In this document: in pieces, positions 57,219 to 64,000 of the stretch
Layout of the letters: each line of letters begins with the position of its first letter
Position numbering within the stretch: position 1 is the first letter of the stretch
NCBI RefSeq assembly: GCF_000265245.1
Contig: NZ_AJKS02000002.1
Location: forward strand, 334,337 to 398,336
Direction: 5' to 3'
Origin: Halomonas smyrnensis AAD6
GTDB taxonomy: Bacteria; Pseudomonadota; Gammaproteobacteria; Pseudomonadales; Halomonadaceae
Length of the DNA stretch: 64,000 nucleotides
Program-made: the position numbers and the translations under genes
The notes under the pieces: model-generated
Seen by the model: only the letters and a program-made list of their open reading frames with translations
What the model was told of the DNA's origin: nothing
Database searches by the model: none

Positions 57219-57288
57219 TTCGCGTATGTCGGGCCGGCGAGCGGCATCGCGCCACCGGATTGTTCACCACCCATCGAGCAGACCCCTC

Positions 57289-58971
57289 ATGGATGTAAAA
57301 CGACTACTACTGCTGATTCCCCTGGCGGTCCTCGCCTACCTGATCGTCGTGCAGTGGAATCAGGATTACGGTCAGGTGGCCACCGCCCCCCAGGCCCCGA
57401 CCATCTCCAACGAGAGCCAGACGTCCTCCTCCGGGGACAGCGGCGGTGACGACCTCTCGGTGCCGACCCAGAACCGCTCGGCGGACGACATGGCCAGCGA
57501 GATGCCCGGCCAGGCATCCGGCAACAGCCGCGATCTGGTGGCCGTCTCCACCGACGTGCTGGACGTGCGCATCGACCCGCAGGGCGGCGACATCGTCTAC
57601 GCCGCCCTCCCCCAGCACCAATACGCGCTCGACTCCGGTCAGCCCTTCGTGCTGCTCTCCAACGACCGGACGCGCAGCTACGTGGCACGCTCCGGCCTGC
57701 AGCTGGAAGGCCACCAGGGCCGCCTGACCTTCTCTCCCGAGCAGACCGAGTACCGGCTCGCCGAGGGCGAGGACGCGCTGCAGGTGGACCTCTCGGCCAG
57801 CGTCGACGGCGTGGACGTCATCAAGCGCTTCACCTTCGACCGCGACAGCTATGCGGTGAAGGTCGACTACCTGCTGGACAACCAGGGCGAGACCCCGGTG
57901 ACCGCCCGCTTCATCGGCCAGCTGGTGCGCGATGACAGCGCCGATCCGTCGAGCGGTCCGAAGATGGGCATGCGCTCCTACCTGGGCGCCGCCTACTCCA
58001 CGCCGGAGGACAACTACCTCAAGGTCGACTTCGAGGAGATCCAGGAAGGCAACTTCGACAATCGCGACGTCGAGGGCGGCTGGGTCGCCATGATCCAGCA
58101 CTACTTCACATCCGCCTGGGCGCCGCCCCAGGACCAGCAGAACCTGTACTACGCCACCACCGACTCCCAGGGCCGCAACGTGGCCGCCTTCGCCGGCGCC
58201 AACCAGAGCGTCGCCGCGGGCGGCACCGCCGCCCTGGGCGCCACGCTCTACGTGGGGCCGAAGGTCCAGGAGCGCCTCGAGGCCGTGGCGCCGCACCTGG
58301 AACTGACCGTCGACTTCGGCTGGCTGTGGTTCATCGCCAACCCGCTGTTCTGGCTGCTGGATCATATCCAGGACGTGATCGGCAACTGGGGCTGGTCGAT
58401 CGTCATCCTGACCCTGCTGGTCAAGGCCGCGCTGCTGCCGCTCTCCGCCAAGGCCTACAAGTCCATGGCGCGGATGCGCAAGCTCGGCCCGGAGATGCAG
58501 CGTCTCAAGGAACAGTACGGCGACGACCGCCAGAAGATGTCCCAGGAGATGATGAAGTTCTACCAGAAGGAGAAGATCAATCCTCTGGGGGGCTGCCTGC
58601 CGATCTTGGTGCAGATGCCGGTCTTCATCGCCCTCTACTGGATGCTGCTCGAGTCCGTGGAGCTGCGCCACGCGCCCTTCATGTTCTGGATTCAGGACCT
58701 GTCGGTGAAGGATCCGTTCTTCGTGCTGCCGATCCTGATGGGCGCCTCGATGTTCGTGCAGCAGCTGCTCAACCCGACGCCGCCGGACCCGACCCAGGCG
58801 AAGATCATGAAGCTGCTGCCGGTGGTCTTCACCTTCTTCTTCCTGTGGTTCCCGGCCGGCCTGGTGATCTACTGGGTGGTGAACAACATCACCTCGATCG
58901 CCCAGCAGTACTTCATCACCCGCAAGATCGAGGCCGATCCCAGCGTCGGCAAGGGCATGAAGACCAAGTAA
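57289..58971 (+). CDS. yidC: Membrane protein insertase YidC
   Basis: Inserts and folds inner-membrane proteins, alone or with SecYEG. The 560 residues are typical of Gram-negative YidC: an N-terminal span (about 5-21), a large periplasmic beta-supersandwich domain (about 50-335), and the conserved C-terminal core (about 345-555) with five spans. Core motifs include WGWSIVILTLLVKAALLPLSAKAYKSMARMRKL and INPLGGCLPILVQMPVFIALYWML. ATG 57289 is chosen; an upstream in-frame extension would lack a membrane start. It is separated from mnmE by a terminator. Confidence 0.97.
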   Translation: MDVKRLLLLIPLAVLAYLIVVQWNQDYGQVATAPQAPTISNESQTSSSGDSGGDDLSVPTQNRSADDMASEMPGQASGNSRDLVAVSTDVLDVRIDPQGGDIVYAALPQHQYALDSGQPFVLLSNDRTRSYVARSGLQLEGHQGRLTFSPEQTEYRLAEGEDALQVDLSASVDGVDVIKRFTFDRDSYAVKVDYLLDNQGETPVTARFIGQLVRDDSADPSSGPKMGMRSYLGAAYSTPEDNYLKVDFEEIQEGNFDNRDVEGGWVAMIQHYFTSAWAPPQDQQNLYYATTDSQGRNVAAFAGANQSVAAGGTAALGATLYVGPKVQERLEAVAPHLELTVDFGWLWFIANPLFWLLDHIQDVIGNWGWSIVILTLLVKAALLPLSAKAYKSMARMRKLGPEMQRLKEQYGDDRQKMSQEMMKFYQKEKINPLGGCLPILVQMPVFIALYWMLLESVELRHAPFMFWIQDLSVKDPFFVLPILMGASMFVQQLLNPTPPDPTQAKIMKLLPVVFTFFFLWFPAGLVIYWVVNNITSIAQQYFITRKIEADPSVGKGMKTK

Positions 58972-59002
58972 CGGCTCGCCGTCACAGGTCTTCCCTCCCG
59001 CT

Positions 59003-59030
59003 CCAGACCCCCGCCTCGGCGGGGGTCTGG
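59003..59030 (+). terminator. Terminator between yidC and mnmE
   Basis: CCAGACCCCCGCC-TC-GGCGGGGGTCTGG: a perfect 13-pair GC-rich stem followed by CGTTT. Confidence 0.7.
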
Positions 59031-59082
59031 CGTTTGCGGGGCCGGAACCGGACAATAGCCACGTCTCACCGAGGAGCCACCG

Positions 59083-60453
59083 ATGGCCGAAAGCCTCTAT
59101 TCCCAGGACACCATCGCCGCCTTGGCCACGCCCCCGGGGCGTGGCGGCGTCGGCATCATTCGCGTCTCAGGGCCCGCCTGCCGGTCGATCGCCGGCAGCC
59201 TGCTGGGCCACTGCCCTGCCCCGCGCTTCGCCCTCTACGGGCCGTTCAGGGGCGAGCAGGGCATGATCGACGAGGGCATCGCGCTGTTCTTCGAGGGTCC
59301 GAACTCCTTCACCGGCGAGGACGTGCTGGAGCTCCAGGGCCACGGCGGCCCGGTGCTCATGGATCTGCTGCTGGAGCGCTGCGTGCGGCTCGGCGCCCGC
59401 CTGGCTCGCCCCGGCGAATTCTCCGAGCGCGCCTTCCTCAACGACAAGCTCGATCTGGCCCAGGCCGAGGCCATCGCCGACCTGATCGAGGCCAGCTCCC
59501 GGGGCGCCGCCGAGAACGCCCTGCGCTCGCTGCAGGGCGAGTTCTCGCGACGGGTCGAGGGGCTGGTGCAGCGCCTGATCGAGCTGCGCATGTACGTCGA
59601 GGCGGCCATCGACTTCCCCGAGGAGGAGATCGACTTCCTGGCCGACGGCCACGTGGCGGCCAAGCTGGCCGAGGTCCGCGGCGAGCTTTCCGAGGTGCGG
59701 GCGGCGGCGGCCCAGGGCGCGCTGATGCGCGAGGGCATGAGCGTGGTGATCGCCGGGCGCCCCAACGCCGGCAAGTCCAGCCTGCTCAACGCCCTCACCG
59801 AGCAGGAGACCGCCATCGTCACCGACATCGAGGGCACCACCCGGGACGTGCTGCGCGAGCACATCCATCTGGACGGCATGCCGCTGCACGTGATCGATAC
59901 CGCCGGCCTGCGCGACACCCCGGACGCGGTGGAGCAGATCGGCGTGGCCCGGGCCTGGAGCGAGATCGAGAAGGCCGACCGGGTACTACTGATGGTCGAT
60001 GCCGCCACCACGGATGCCCTCGAGCCCATGGCGATCTGGCCGGAATTCGTCGAGCGCCTGGCCGATCCGTCGCGGCTGACCCTGGTGCGCAACAAGGTCG
60101 ACACCAGCCAGGAAACGCCGGGGCTCGACTTGTCCACAGCCACCCCGGTGGTGCGGCTGTCGGCGAAGACCGGCGAGGGTGTGGATAACCTCAAGGAGCA
60201 TCTCAAGGCGGTGATGGGGTTCTCGGCCACCACCGAGGGCCGCTTCTCGGCCCGGCGCCGCCATCTGGACGCCCTGGATCGCGCCGAGCAGGCCCTCGGC
60301 AACGGTGAGGCCCAGCTGGCCGGCTACGGCGCCGGCGAACTGCTCGCCGAGGACCTGCGCGACGCCCAGCAGGCGCTGGGCGAGATCACCGGCGAATTCA
60401 GCGCCGACGACCTCTTGGGCGAGATCTTCGGCAGTTTCTGTATCGGCAAATAG
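59083..60453 (+). CDS. mnmE: tRNA uridine-5-carboxymethylaminomethyl(34) synthesis GTPase MnmE
   Basis: Works with MnmG to modify U34 of tRNAs. The 456 residues comprise an N-terminal folate-binding domain ([23 protein letters not shown] at the start), a helical domain and an inserted G domain (about 215-375): [32 protein letters not shown] and NKVD. The C-terminus ends FCIGK, the catalytic CxGK motif. mnmG is not adjacent in this window. Two sequences close to DnaA boxes lie in its G-domain coding region (60130-60138 and 60180-60188). Confidence 0.98.
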   Translation: MAESLYSQDTIAALATPPGRGGVGIIRVSGPACRSIAGSLLGHCPAPRFALYGPFRGEQGMIDEGIALFFEGPNSFTGEDVLELQGHGGPVLMDLLLERCVRLGARLARPGEFSERAFLNDKLDLAQAEAIADLIEASSRGAAENALRSLQGEFSRRVEGLVQRLIELRMYVEAAIDFPEEEIDFLADGHVAAKLAEVRGELSEVRAAAAQGALMREGMSVVIAGRPNAGKSSLLNALTEQETAIVTDIEGTTRDVLREHIHLDGMPLHVIDTAGLRDTPDAVEQIGVARAWSEIEKADRVLLMVDAATTDALEPMAIWPEFVERLADPSRLTLVRNKVDTSQETPGLDLSTATPVVRLSAKTGEGVDNLKEHLKAVMGFSATTEGRFSARRRHLDALDRAEQALGNGEAQLAGYGAGELLAEDLRDAQQALGEITGEFSADDLLGEIFGSFCIGK

Positions 60454-60482
60454 CCGCGAGCAAGGCTCCCTTGGGGCCTTGT

Positions 60483-61328
60483 CTACTCGCCCACCCACCA
60501 GTCACCGCGATGGCGGGCGGTGGGCCCCCACAGCGGCAGCAGCGCCGCCATGGCCTCGTTGATCCGCTCGTCGAGGCCCCAGGGCGGATTCACCACCAGC
60601 ATGCCGCTGCCGTACATGCCATGGCCCTCACCGGGGTCGCCCAGCGTCAGTTCACTGCGCCAGATCTTGCGCAGCCCGCCGTCGCGGAGGCCCTCCAGCA
60701 GCGCCTGATGACGCCCGGCGGGCAGCATCGGATACCAGATCATGACCACCCCGTGGCGCGCCTTGCGCATGGCCGACAGCACGGTGTCGGCCACCTCGTC
60801 GTATTCCGCCTTGCGCTCGTAGCTGGGATCGATCAGCACGCAAAGACGCGGCGTCTTCACCGGCAGCGCCTTCAGCAGCACGGCCAGGCCATCGCCCTGG
60901 ATGCGCTTCACCGCCTGGGGCAAGGCCTGATCGGCCAGGTGGCCATGCTCGCCCGGGTGCAGCTCGAACAGCCGCAGCCGATCCTGCTCGCGCAGGCGAT
61001 GCGACAGCCACCAGGGCGAGCCGGGATAGTGGTCGAGCCCGCCGCCCTGCTGGACCTCTGCGATCGCCGCCAGCCAGTCGCCCAGCAGCGGCGAGGCCTC
61101 CGACAGCCCCGCCCTCTTCGCCCATAGCCTGGCCACGCCCTCCTGGTATTCCTGCAGCCGCGCCGTCTCGGCCGCGGCCAGCGGATAGAGGCCTCGACCG
61201 GCGTGAGTATCCATATACGTAATGGATGATTTTTTACGTAACAAGTGGTCGACGACGGCGTAAAGCGTCAGATGCTTGTGAACGTCGGCGAAGTTGCCCG
61301 CATGATAGGCGTGCTGATAGGAAAGCAT
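60483..61328 (-). CDS. rlmJ: 23S rRNA (adenine(2030)-N6)-methyltransferase RlmJ
   Basis: Methylates A2030 of 23S rRNA; 281 residues (E. coli 280). The start MLSYQHAYHAGNFADVHKH is a family hallmark. The S-adenosylmethionine site includes YMDTHAGRGLYPL, and the catalytic motif is IDPSYE, a variant of the usual DPPY. The ATG is only 20 bases after the tail of the upstream lipoprotein gene's terminator, leaving little room for a promoter. Confidence 0.95.
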   Translation of the reverse strand: MLSYQHAYHAGNFADVHKHLTLYAVVDHLLRKKSSITYMDTHAGRGLYPLAAAETARLQEYQEGVARLWAKRAGLSEASPLLGDWLAAIAEVQQGGGLDHYPGSPWWLSHRLREQDRLRLFELHPGEHGHLADQALPQAVKRIQGDGLAVLLKALPVKTPRLCVLIDPSYERKAEYDEVADTVLSAMRKARHGVVMIWYPMLPAGRHQALLEGLRDGGLRKIWRSELTLGDPGEGHGMYGSGMLVVNPPWGLDERINEAMAALLPLWGPTARHRGDWWVGE

Positions 61329-61348
61329 GGCAGTGGTCGCGTCATCGG

Positions 61349-61385
61349 AAAGAAAAAGGGCCCGCCCCCTGACGGGGACGGGCCC
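61349..61385 (-). terminator. Terminator of the OmpA-like lipoprotein gene
   Basis: On the - strand GGGCCCGTCCCC-GTCA-GGGGGCGGGCCC followed by TTTTTCTTT, 20 bases past the stop codon at 61405. Confidence 0.88.
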
Positions 61386-61404
61386 GGCGAACGTGGGAAC
61401 CCGA

Positions 61405-62076
61405 TCAGCCCTGGGAGATGGGCGTCAGGGTGATCTCCACGCGACGGTTCTGGGCACGGCCGGCTTCGGTCTCGTTGCTGGCCACCGGCTGGTTCTCGCC
61501 GTAGCCGTTCATGTAGAGACGGTTGGAAGCCACACCGCTCTGCGAGAGATAGTTGCCGACCGCCTGGGCACGACGCTCGGAGAGCTGCTGGTTGTAGCCG
61601 GCGTCGCCGGTGCTGTCGGTGTGACCGGCGATGTTGACGCGTGTCTCGGGATACTGGGTCAGCACCGAGGAGACGTCGTTCAGGGCGTTGCGCGCCTGCA
61701 TGGTCAGATCGCTGGAATCGAAGCCGAAGGTCACGCTGCTGGGCATGTTGAGAATGATGTCGTTGCCCTGACGTTCGACCCCGATGCCGGTGCCTTCCAT
61801 GCTCTGGCGCAGTTCCTCTTCCTGCTTGTCCATGTAGGCGCCGATGCCGCCACCGGCGGCGGCCCCCACGGCGGCGCCGATCAGCGCGCGGTCACGACGA
61901 CTGGTGCTGCCGTCGCCGCTGAGCGCGCCGGCGGCGGCGCCGACCAGCGCACCGATGGTGGCGCCGGTGCCGGTCTGGCTGCGCTGGGTCTCACCGGTGT
62001 TCGGGTTGGTCGTGGTGCAGCCCACCAGCAGGGCGGCGGCCGCGAGCGGCGCGATCATGCGAACGGTCTTGGTCAT
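61405..62076 (-). CDS. OmpA family lipoprotein (YiaD-like)
   Basis: A 223-residue outer-membrane lipoprotein. The lipobox LLVGC gives Cys20. Two glycine-zipper segments follow (ATIGALVGAAAGALSG and ALIGAAVGAAAGGGIG, about 39-80), and a C-terminal OmpA domain (about 105-223) binds peptidoglycan: FGFDSSDLTMQARNAL, VNIAGHTDSTGDAGYNQQLSERRAQAVGNYL and GRAQNRRVEITL. The order matches E. coli YiaD. ATG 62076 is chosen because it gives the proper lipoprotein signal. It has its own terminator. Confidence 0.92.
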   Translation of the reverse strand: MTKTVRMIAPLAAAALLVGCTTTNPNTGETQRSQTGTGATIGALVGAAAGALSGDGSTSRRDRALIGAAVGAAAGGGIGAYMDKQEEELRQSMEGTGIGVERQGNDIILNMPSSVTFGFDSSDLTMQARNALNDVSSVLTQYPETRVNIAGHTDSTGDAGYNQQLSERRAQAVGNYLSQSGVASNRLYMNGYGENQPVASNETEAGRAQNRRVEITLTPISQG

Positions 62077-62154
62077 AGCGTCGTCGACTCCATGTTGACG
62101 AATGGCATTCCGGCCGGCCCCTCTCCTTACCAAGCTATCTACCCGAGTCTTCAC

Positions 62155-63321
62155 TCAGGCGTCGATCAGGGCCAGCAGCTCGTTCAAGAATAATAGACCC
62201 TGGGGGGAGGCTTGAAGCCTTTCGCCATCTTCCACCAGAAGTCCTTTTTTCCTCGCCGCTTCGAGACTTGCCTGCAGCCGGTCGAGCGGTCGGCCGGTGT
62301 GGGCCGACCAGGTCGACAGCGGCACGCCCTCGACGAGACGCAGCGCGTTCATGGCGAACTCGAGCGGCAGCTCCTCGGGCGAGATCGGCTCGCGACCGGC
62401 CACGAAGCCGCGCGGGTCATCATGCCGGCGCAGGTAAGCCTCTGGCTGGCGGGTCTTCCAGCGACGCTCGACATGAAAGCCGTGATCGTCGTGGGCGCTC
62501 AGCTTGCCATGGGCGCCGGCCCCGATGCCCAGATAGTCGCCGAATCGCCAGTAGTTGAGATTGTGGCGCGCGGCACGGCCTGGCCGAGCATAGGCGGAAA
62601 TCTCGTAGCGCGCGAAGCCGGCGGCTTCCAGCCGCTCGTGGCCGAGCTCCTGGATGTCCCAGAGGGCCTCCTCTTCGGGCAGCACGGGCGGGCGCGAGTG
62701 AAACTCGGTGTTGGGCTCGAGGGTGAGCTGGTACCAGGACAGGTGCTCGGGGGAGAGTGCCAGGGCCTGGTCGAGATCGTCGAGTGCCAGCGCCGGCGTC
62801 TGGCCCGGCAGGCCATGCATCAGATCCAGGTTGAGGTTATCGAACCCGGCCTGGCGGGCCTCGGCCACGGCCAGCCGGGCCTCGTCACCGCTGTGGATGC
62901 GGCCCAGCTCGGACAGCTGGGCATCCTGAAAGCTCTGCACGCCGATCGACAGGCGGTTGATGCCCGCGGCGCGATAGCCGGCGAAGCGTCCTCTTTCGAC
63001 GGTCCCCGGATTGGCTTCCAGGGTGATCTCGATGTCATCGGCGAACGTCAGCCGTGCCGAGATGGCATCGAGCAGGCGGCCATAGAAGTCGGCCGACATC
63101 AGGCTCGGGGTGCCGCCGCCGATGAAGATGCTGACCAGCTCCCGCCCCGCGGCCAGCGGCAGATCGGCGTCCAGATCGGCGATCAGTGCCGCCAGATAGG
63201 CCTCCTCGGGCAGGCTGGCTCCGGACCCGACACCGTGGGAATTGAAGTCACAGTAGGGGCACTTGCGCACGCACCAGGGCACGTGGATATAGAGCGCCAG
63301 GGGCGGCAGCAACAGGCTCAT
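62155..63321 (-). CDS. hemW: Heme chaperone HemW (radical SAM)
   Basis: Radical SAM family protein once annotated as coproporphyrinogen oxidase; HemW binds and delivers heme. The 388 residues show [21 protein letters not shown], with the CxxxCxxC cluster motif (Cys16, Cys20, Cys23). [20 protein letters not shown] and [13 protein letters not shown] follow. The HemN C-terminal domain is at about 300-388. ATG 63321 overlaps the rdgB stop by four bases, the usual rdgB-hemW coupling. Confidence 0.95.
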   Translation of the reverse strand: MSLLLPPLALYIHVPWCVRKCPYCDFNSHGVGSGASLPEEAYLAALIADLDADLPLAAGRELVSIFIGGGTPSLMSADFYGRLLDAISARLTFADDIEITLEANPGTVERGRFAGYRAAGINRLSIGVQSFQDAQLSELGRIHSGDEARLAVAEARQAGFDNLNLDLMHGLPGQTPALALDDLDQALALSPEHLSWYQLTLEPNTEFHSRPPVLPEEEALWDIQELGHERLEAAGFARYEISAYARPGRAARHNLNYWRFGDYLGIGAGAHGKLSAHDDHGFHVERRWKTRQPEAYLRRHDDPRGFVAGREPISPEELPLEFAMNALRLVEGVPLSTWSAHTGRPLDRLQASLEAARKKGLLVEDGERLQASPQGLLFLNELLALIDA

Positions 63322-63926
63322 GAGGCGAAGGACTCGTCGCCGAGCTGCGCCACCAGGGCTTTCAGGGCGCGACCGCGATGGCTCAGCCGATTCTTCTCGT
63401 CGGCCGGGAGCTCGGCGGCCGTCCTGCCGCATTCCGGCACCCAGAACAGCGGGTCATAGCCGAAGCCCCCTTCGCCGCGAGCCTCGGTGAGGATCTCGCC
63501 GTCCCAGCTCTGCTGCACGATCAGCGGCACCGGGTCCTCCGCGTGACGCAGCATCACCAGCACGCACCAGTAGCGGGCCGTCCGTCGTGCCGCCGGCACA
63601 TCCGCCAAGGACTCGAGCAGGTAAGCGTTGTTACGACCATCGTCCTTGGGCTCTCCGGAGAAGCGCGCGGAGTAGATGCCGGGGCGCCCCTGAAGCGCAT
63701 CCACGGCCAGCCCCGAGTCATCCGCCATGGCCGGCAAGCCGCTGACGCGGCTCGCCTCGCGCGCCTTGAGCAGCGCATTCTCGACGAAGGTCAGGCCGGT
63801 CTCCTCGACCTCCGTCACGGCGAAGTCGGCCTGGGGGCGAACGTCCATGCCCAGGGGCGCGAGCAGCTGGTTGAATTCGCGCAGCTTGCCGGCATTGCCG
63901 CTGGCCAGCACAACAGTTGTCGTCAT
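63318..63926 (-). CDS. rdgB: XTP/dITP diphosphatase RdgB
   Basis: Hydrolyses non-canonical purine triphosphates (dITP, XTP) to keep them out of DNA. The 202 residues contain [15 protein letters not shown] (start of the Ham1 fold), [27 protein letters not shown], and [13 protein letters not shown]. Start at 63926 is the family start; a longer in-frame start at 63977 has no support. The 74 bases to the right edge carry no recognisable gene. Confidence 0.96.
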   Translation of the reverse strand: MTTTVVLASGNAGKLREFNQLLAPLGMDVRPQADFAVTEVEETGLTFVENALLKAREASRVSGLPAMADDSGLAVDALQGRPGIYSARFSGEPKDDGRNNAYLLESLADVPAARRTARYWCVLVMLRHAEDPVPLIVQQSWDGEILTEARGEGGFGYDPLFWVPECGRTAAELPADEKNRLSHRGRALKALVAQLGDESFAS

Positions 63927-64000
63927 CTCGTCATCCGGTTGTTCATGATCATTGCGGCGGCATTTTAAGCGCCTCATGAAGTGAATGAAACACGCTGCGC

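Noticed and set aside
57104..57298. 64-codon frame between rnpA and yidC as a possible yidD
   Set aside because: No Cys-rich motif and no hydrophobic start typical of YidD; treated as non-coding.
63927..64000. Possible 3' end of another - strand gene at the right edge
   Set aside because: Only 27 bases in an open frame before a stop at 63974-63976, and no residues that identify a family.

Overview
The window looks like a chromosomal segment around the replication origin of a high-GC gammaproteobacterium, most likely Halomonadaceae (Halomonas-like). That placement is inferred from conserved gene order, not from a database search. The supporting blocks are ygfB-pepP-ubiH-ubiI divergent from zapA-ssrS(6S RNA)-fau, secB-yibN divergent from gpmI-envC-ctpA, and dnaA-dnaN-recF-gyrB divergent from rpmH-rnpA-yidC-mnmE. 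No tRNA, rRNA, CRISPR array or complete transposase gene was seen.

Layout. 1-8.7 kb: housekeeping genes (TonB fragment, gshB, a CvfB-like RNA-binding protein, rsmE, secB, rhodanese yibN, gpmI, envC, S41 protease). 8.9-17.7 kb: ubiquinone hydroxylases, pepP, ygfB, zapA, 6S RNA, fau, an overlooked 31-residue membrane peptide, ilvA and rpiA. 17.9-31.4 kb: a complete Pel exopolysaccharide locus, pelX-A-B-C-D-E-F-G, on the + strand. 31.4-42.7 kb: an LPS inner-core region holding a Kdo transferase, hldE, an OpsX-like heptosyltransferase I, a Kdo kinase, further GT4/GT9/GT2 transferases, an OpgB-like phosphoglycerol transferase, waaF and hldD. gmhB at 49.1 kb belongs to the same heptose pathway. 43-49.7 kb: glyQS, then a LysR-SDR-PRISE reductase module, then gmhB. 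49.8-56 kb: gyrB, recF, dnaN and dnaA on the - strand. 56.03-56.54 kb: oriC with DnaA boxes and an AT-rich segment. 56.5-64 kb: rpmH, rnpA, yidC, mnmE, rlmJ, an OmpA-type lipoprotein, hemW and rdgB.

How parts work together. PelX would supply an amino-sugar nucleotide, PelF polymerises it, PelD (with c-di-GMP-binding residues in place), PelE and PelG form the inner-membrane synthase, PelA modifies the polymer and PelB/PelC export it. HldE, GmhB and HldD make ADP-heptose, which the GT9 enzymes add to the Kdo that WaaA attaches and KdkA phosphorylates. DnaA boxes at oriC and six parS-like palindromes at 46.0-53.0 kb mark this as the origin/segregation domain.

Most notable non-gene signals: a 123-bp palindromic MITE-like element with flanking 8-bp direct repeats that supplies the stop codon and C-terminal tail of the OpgB-like gene; the parS cluster, two sites of which lie inside recF; a 56-bp tandem repeat between ctpA and ubiI; kdkA and opsX start codons that overlap head to head; and the apparent loss of yidD between rnpA and yidC.
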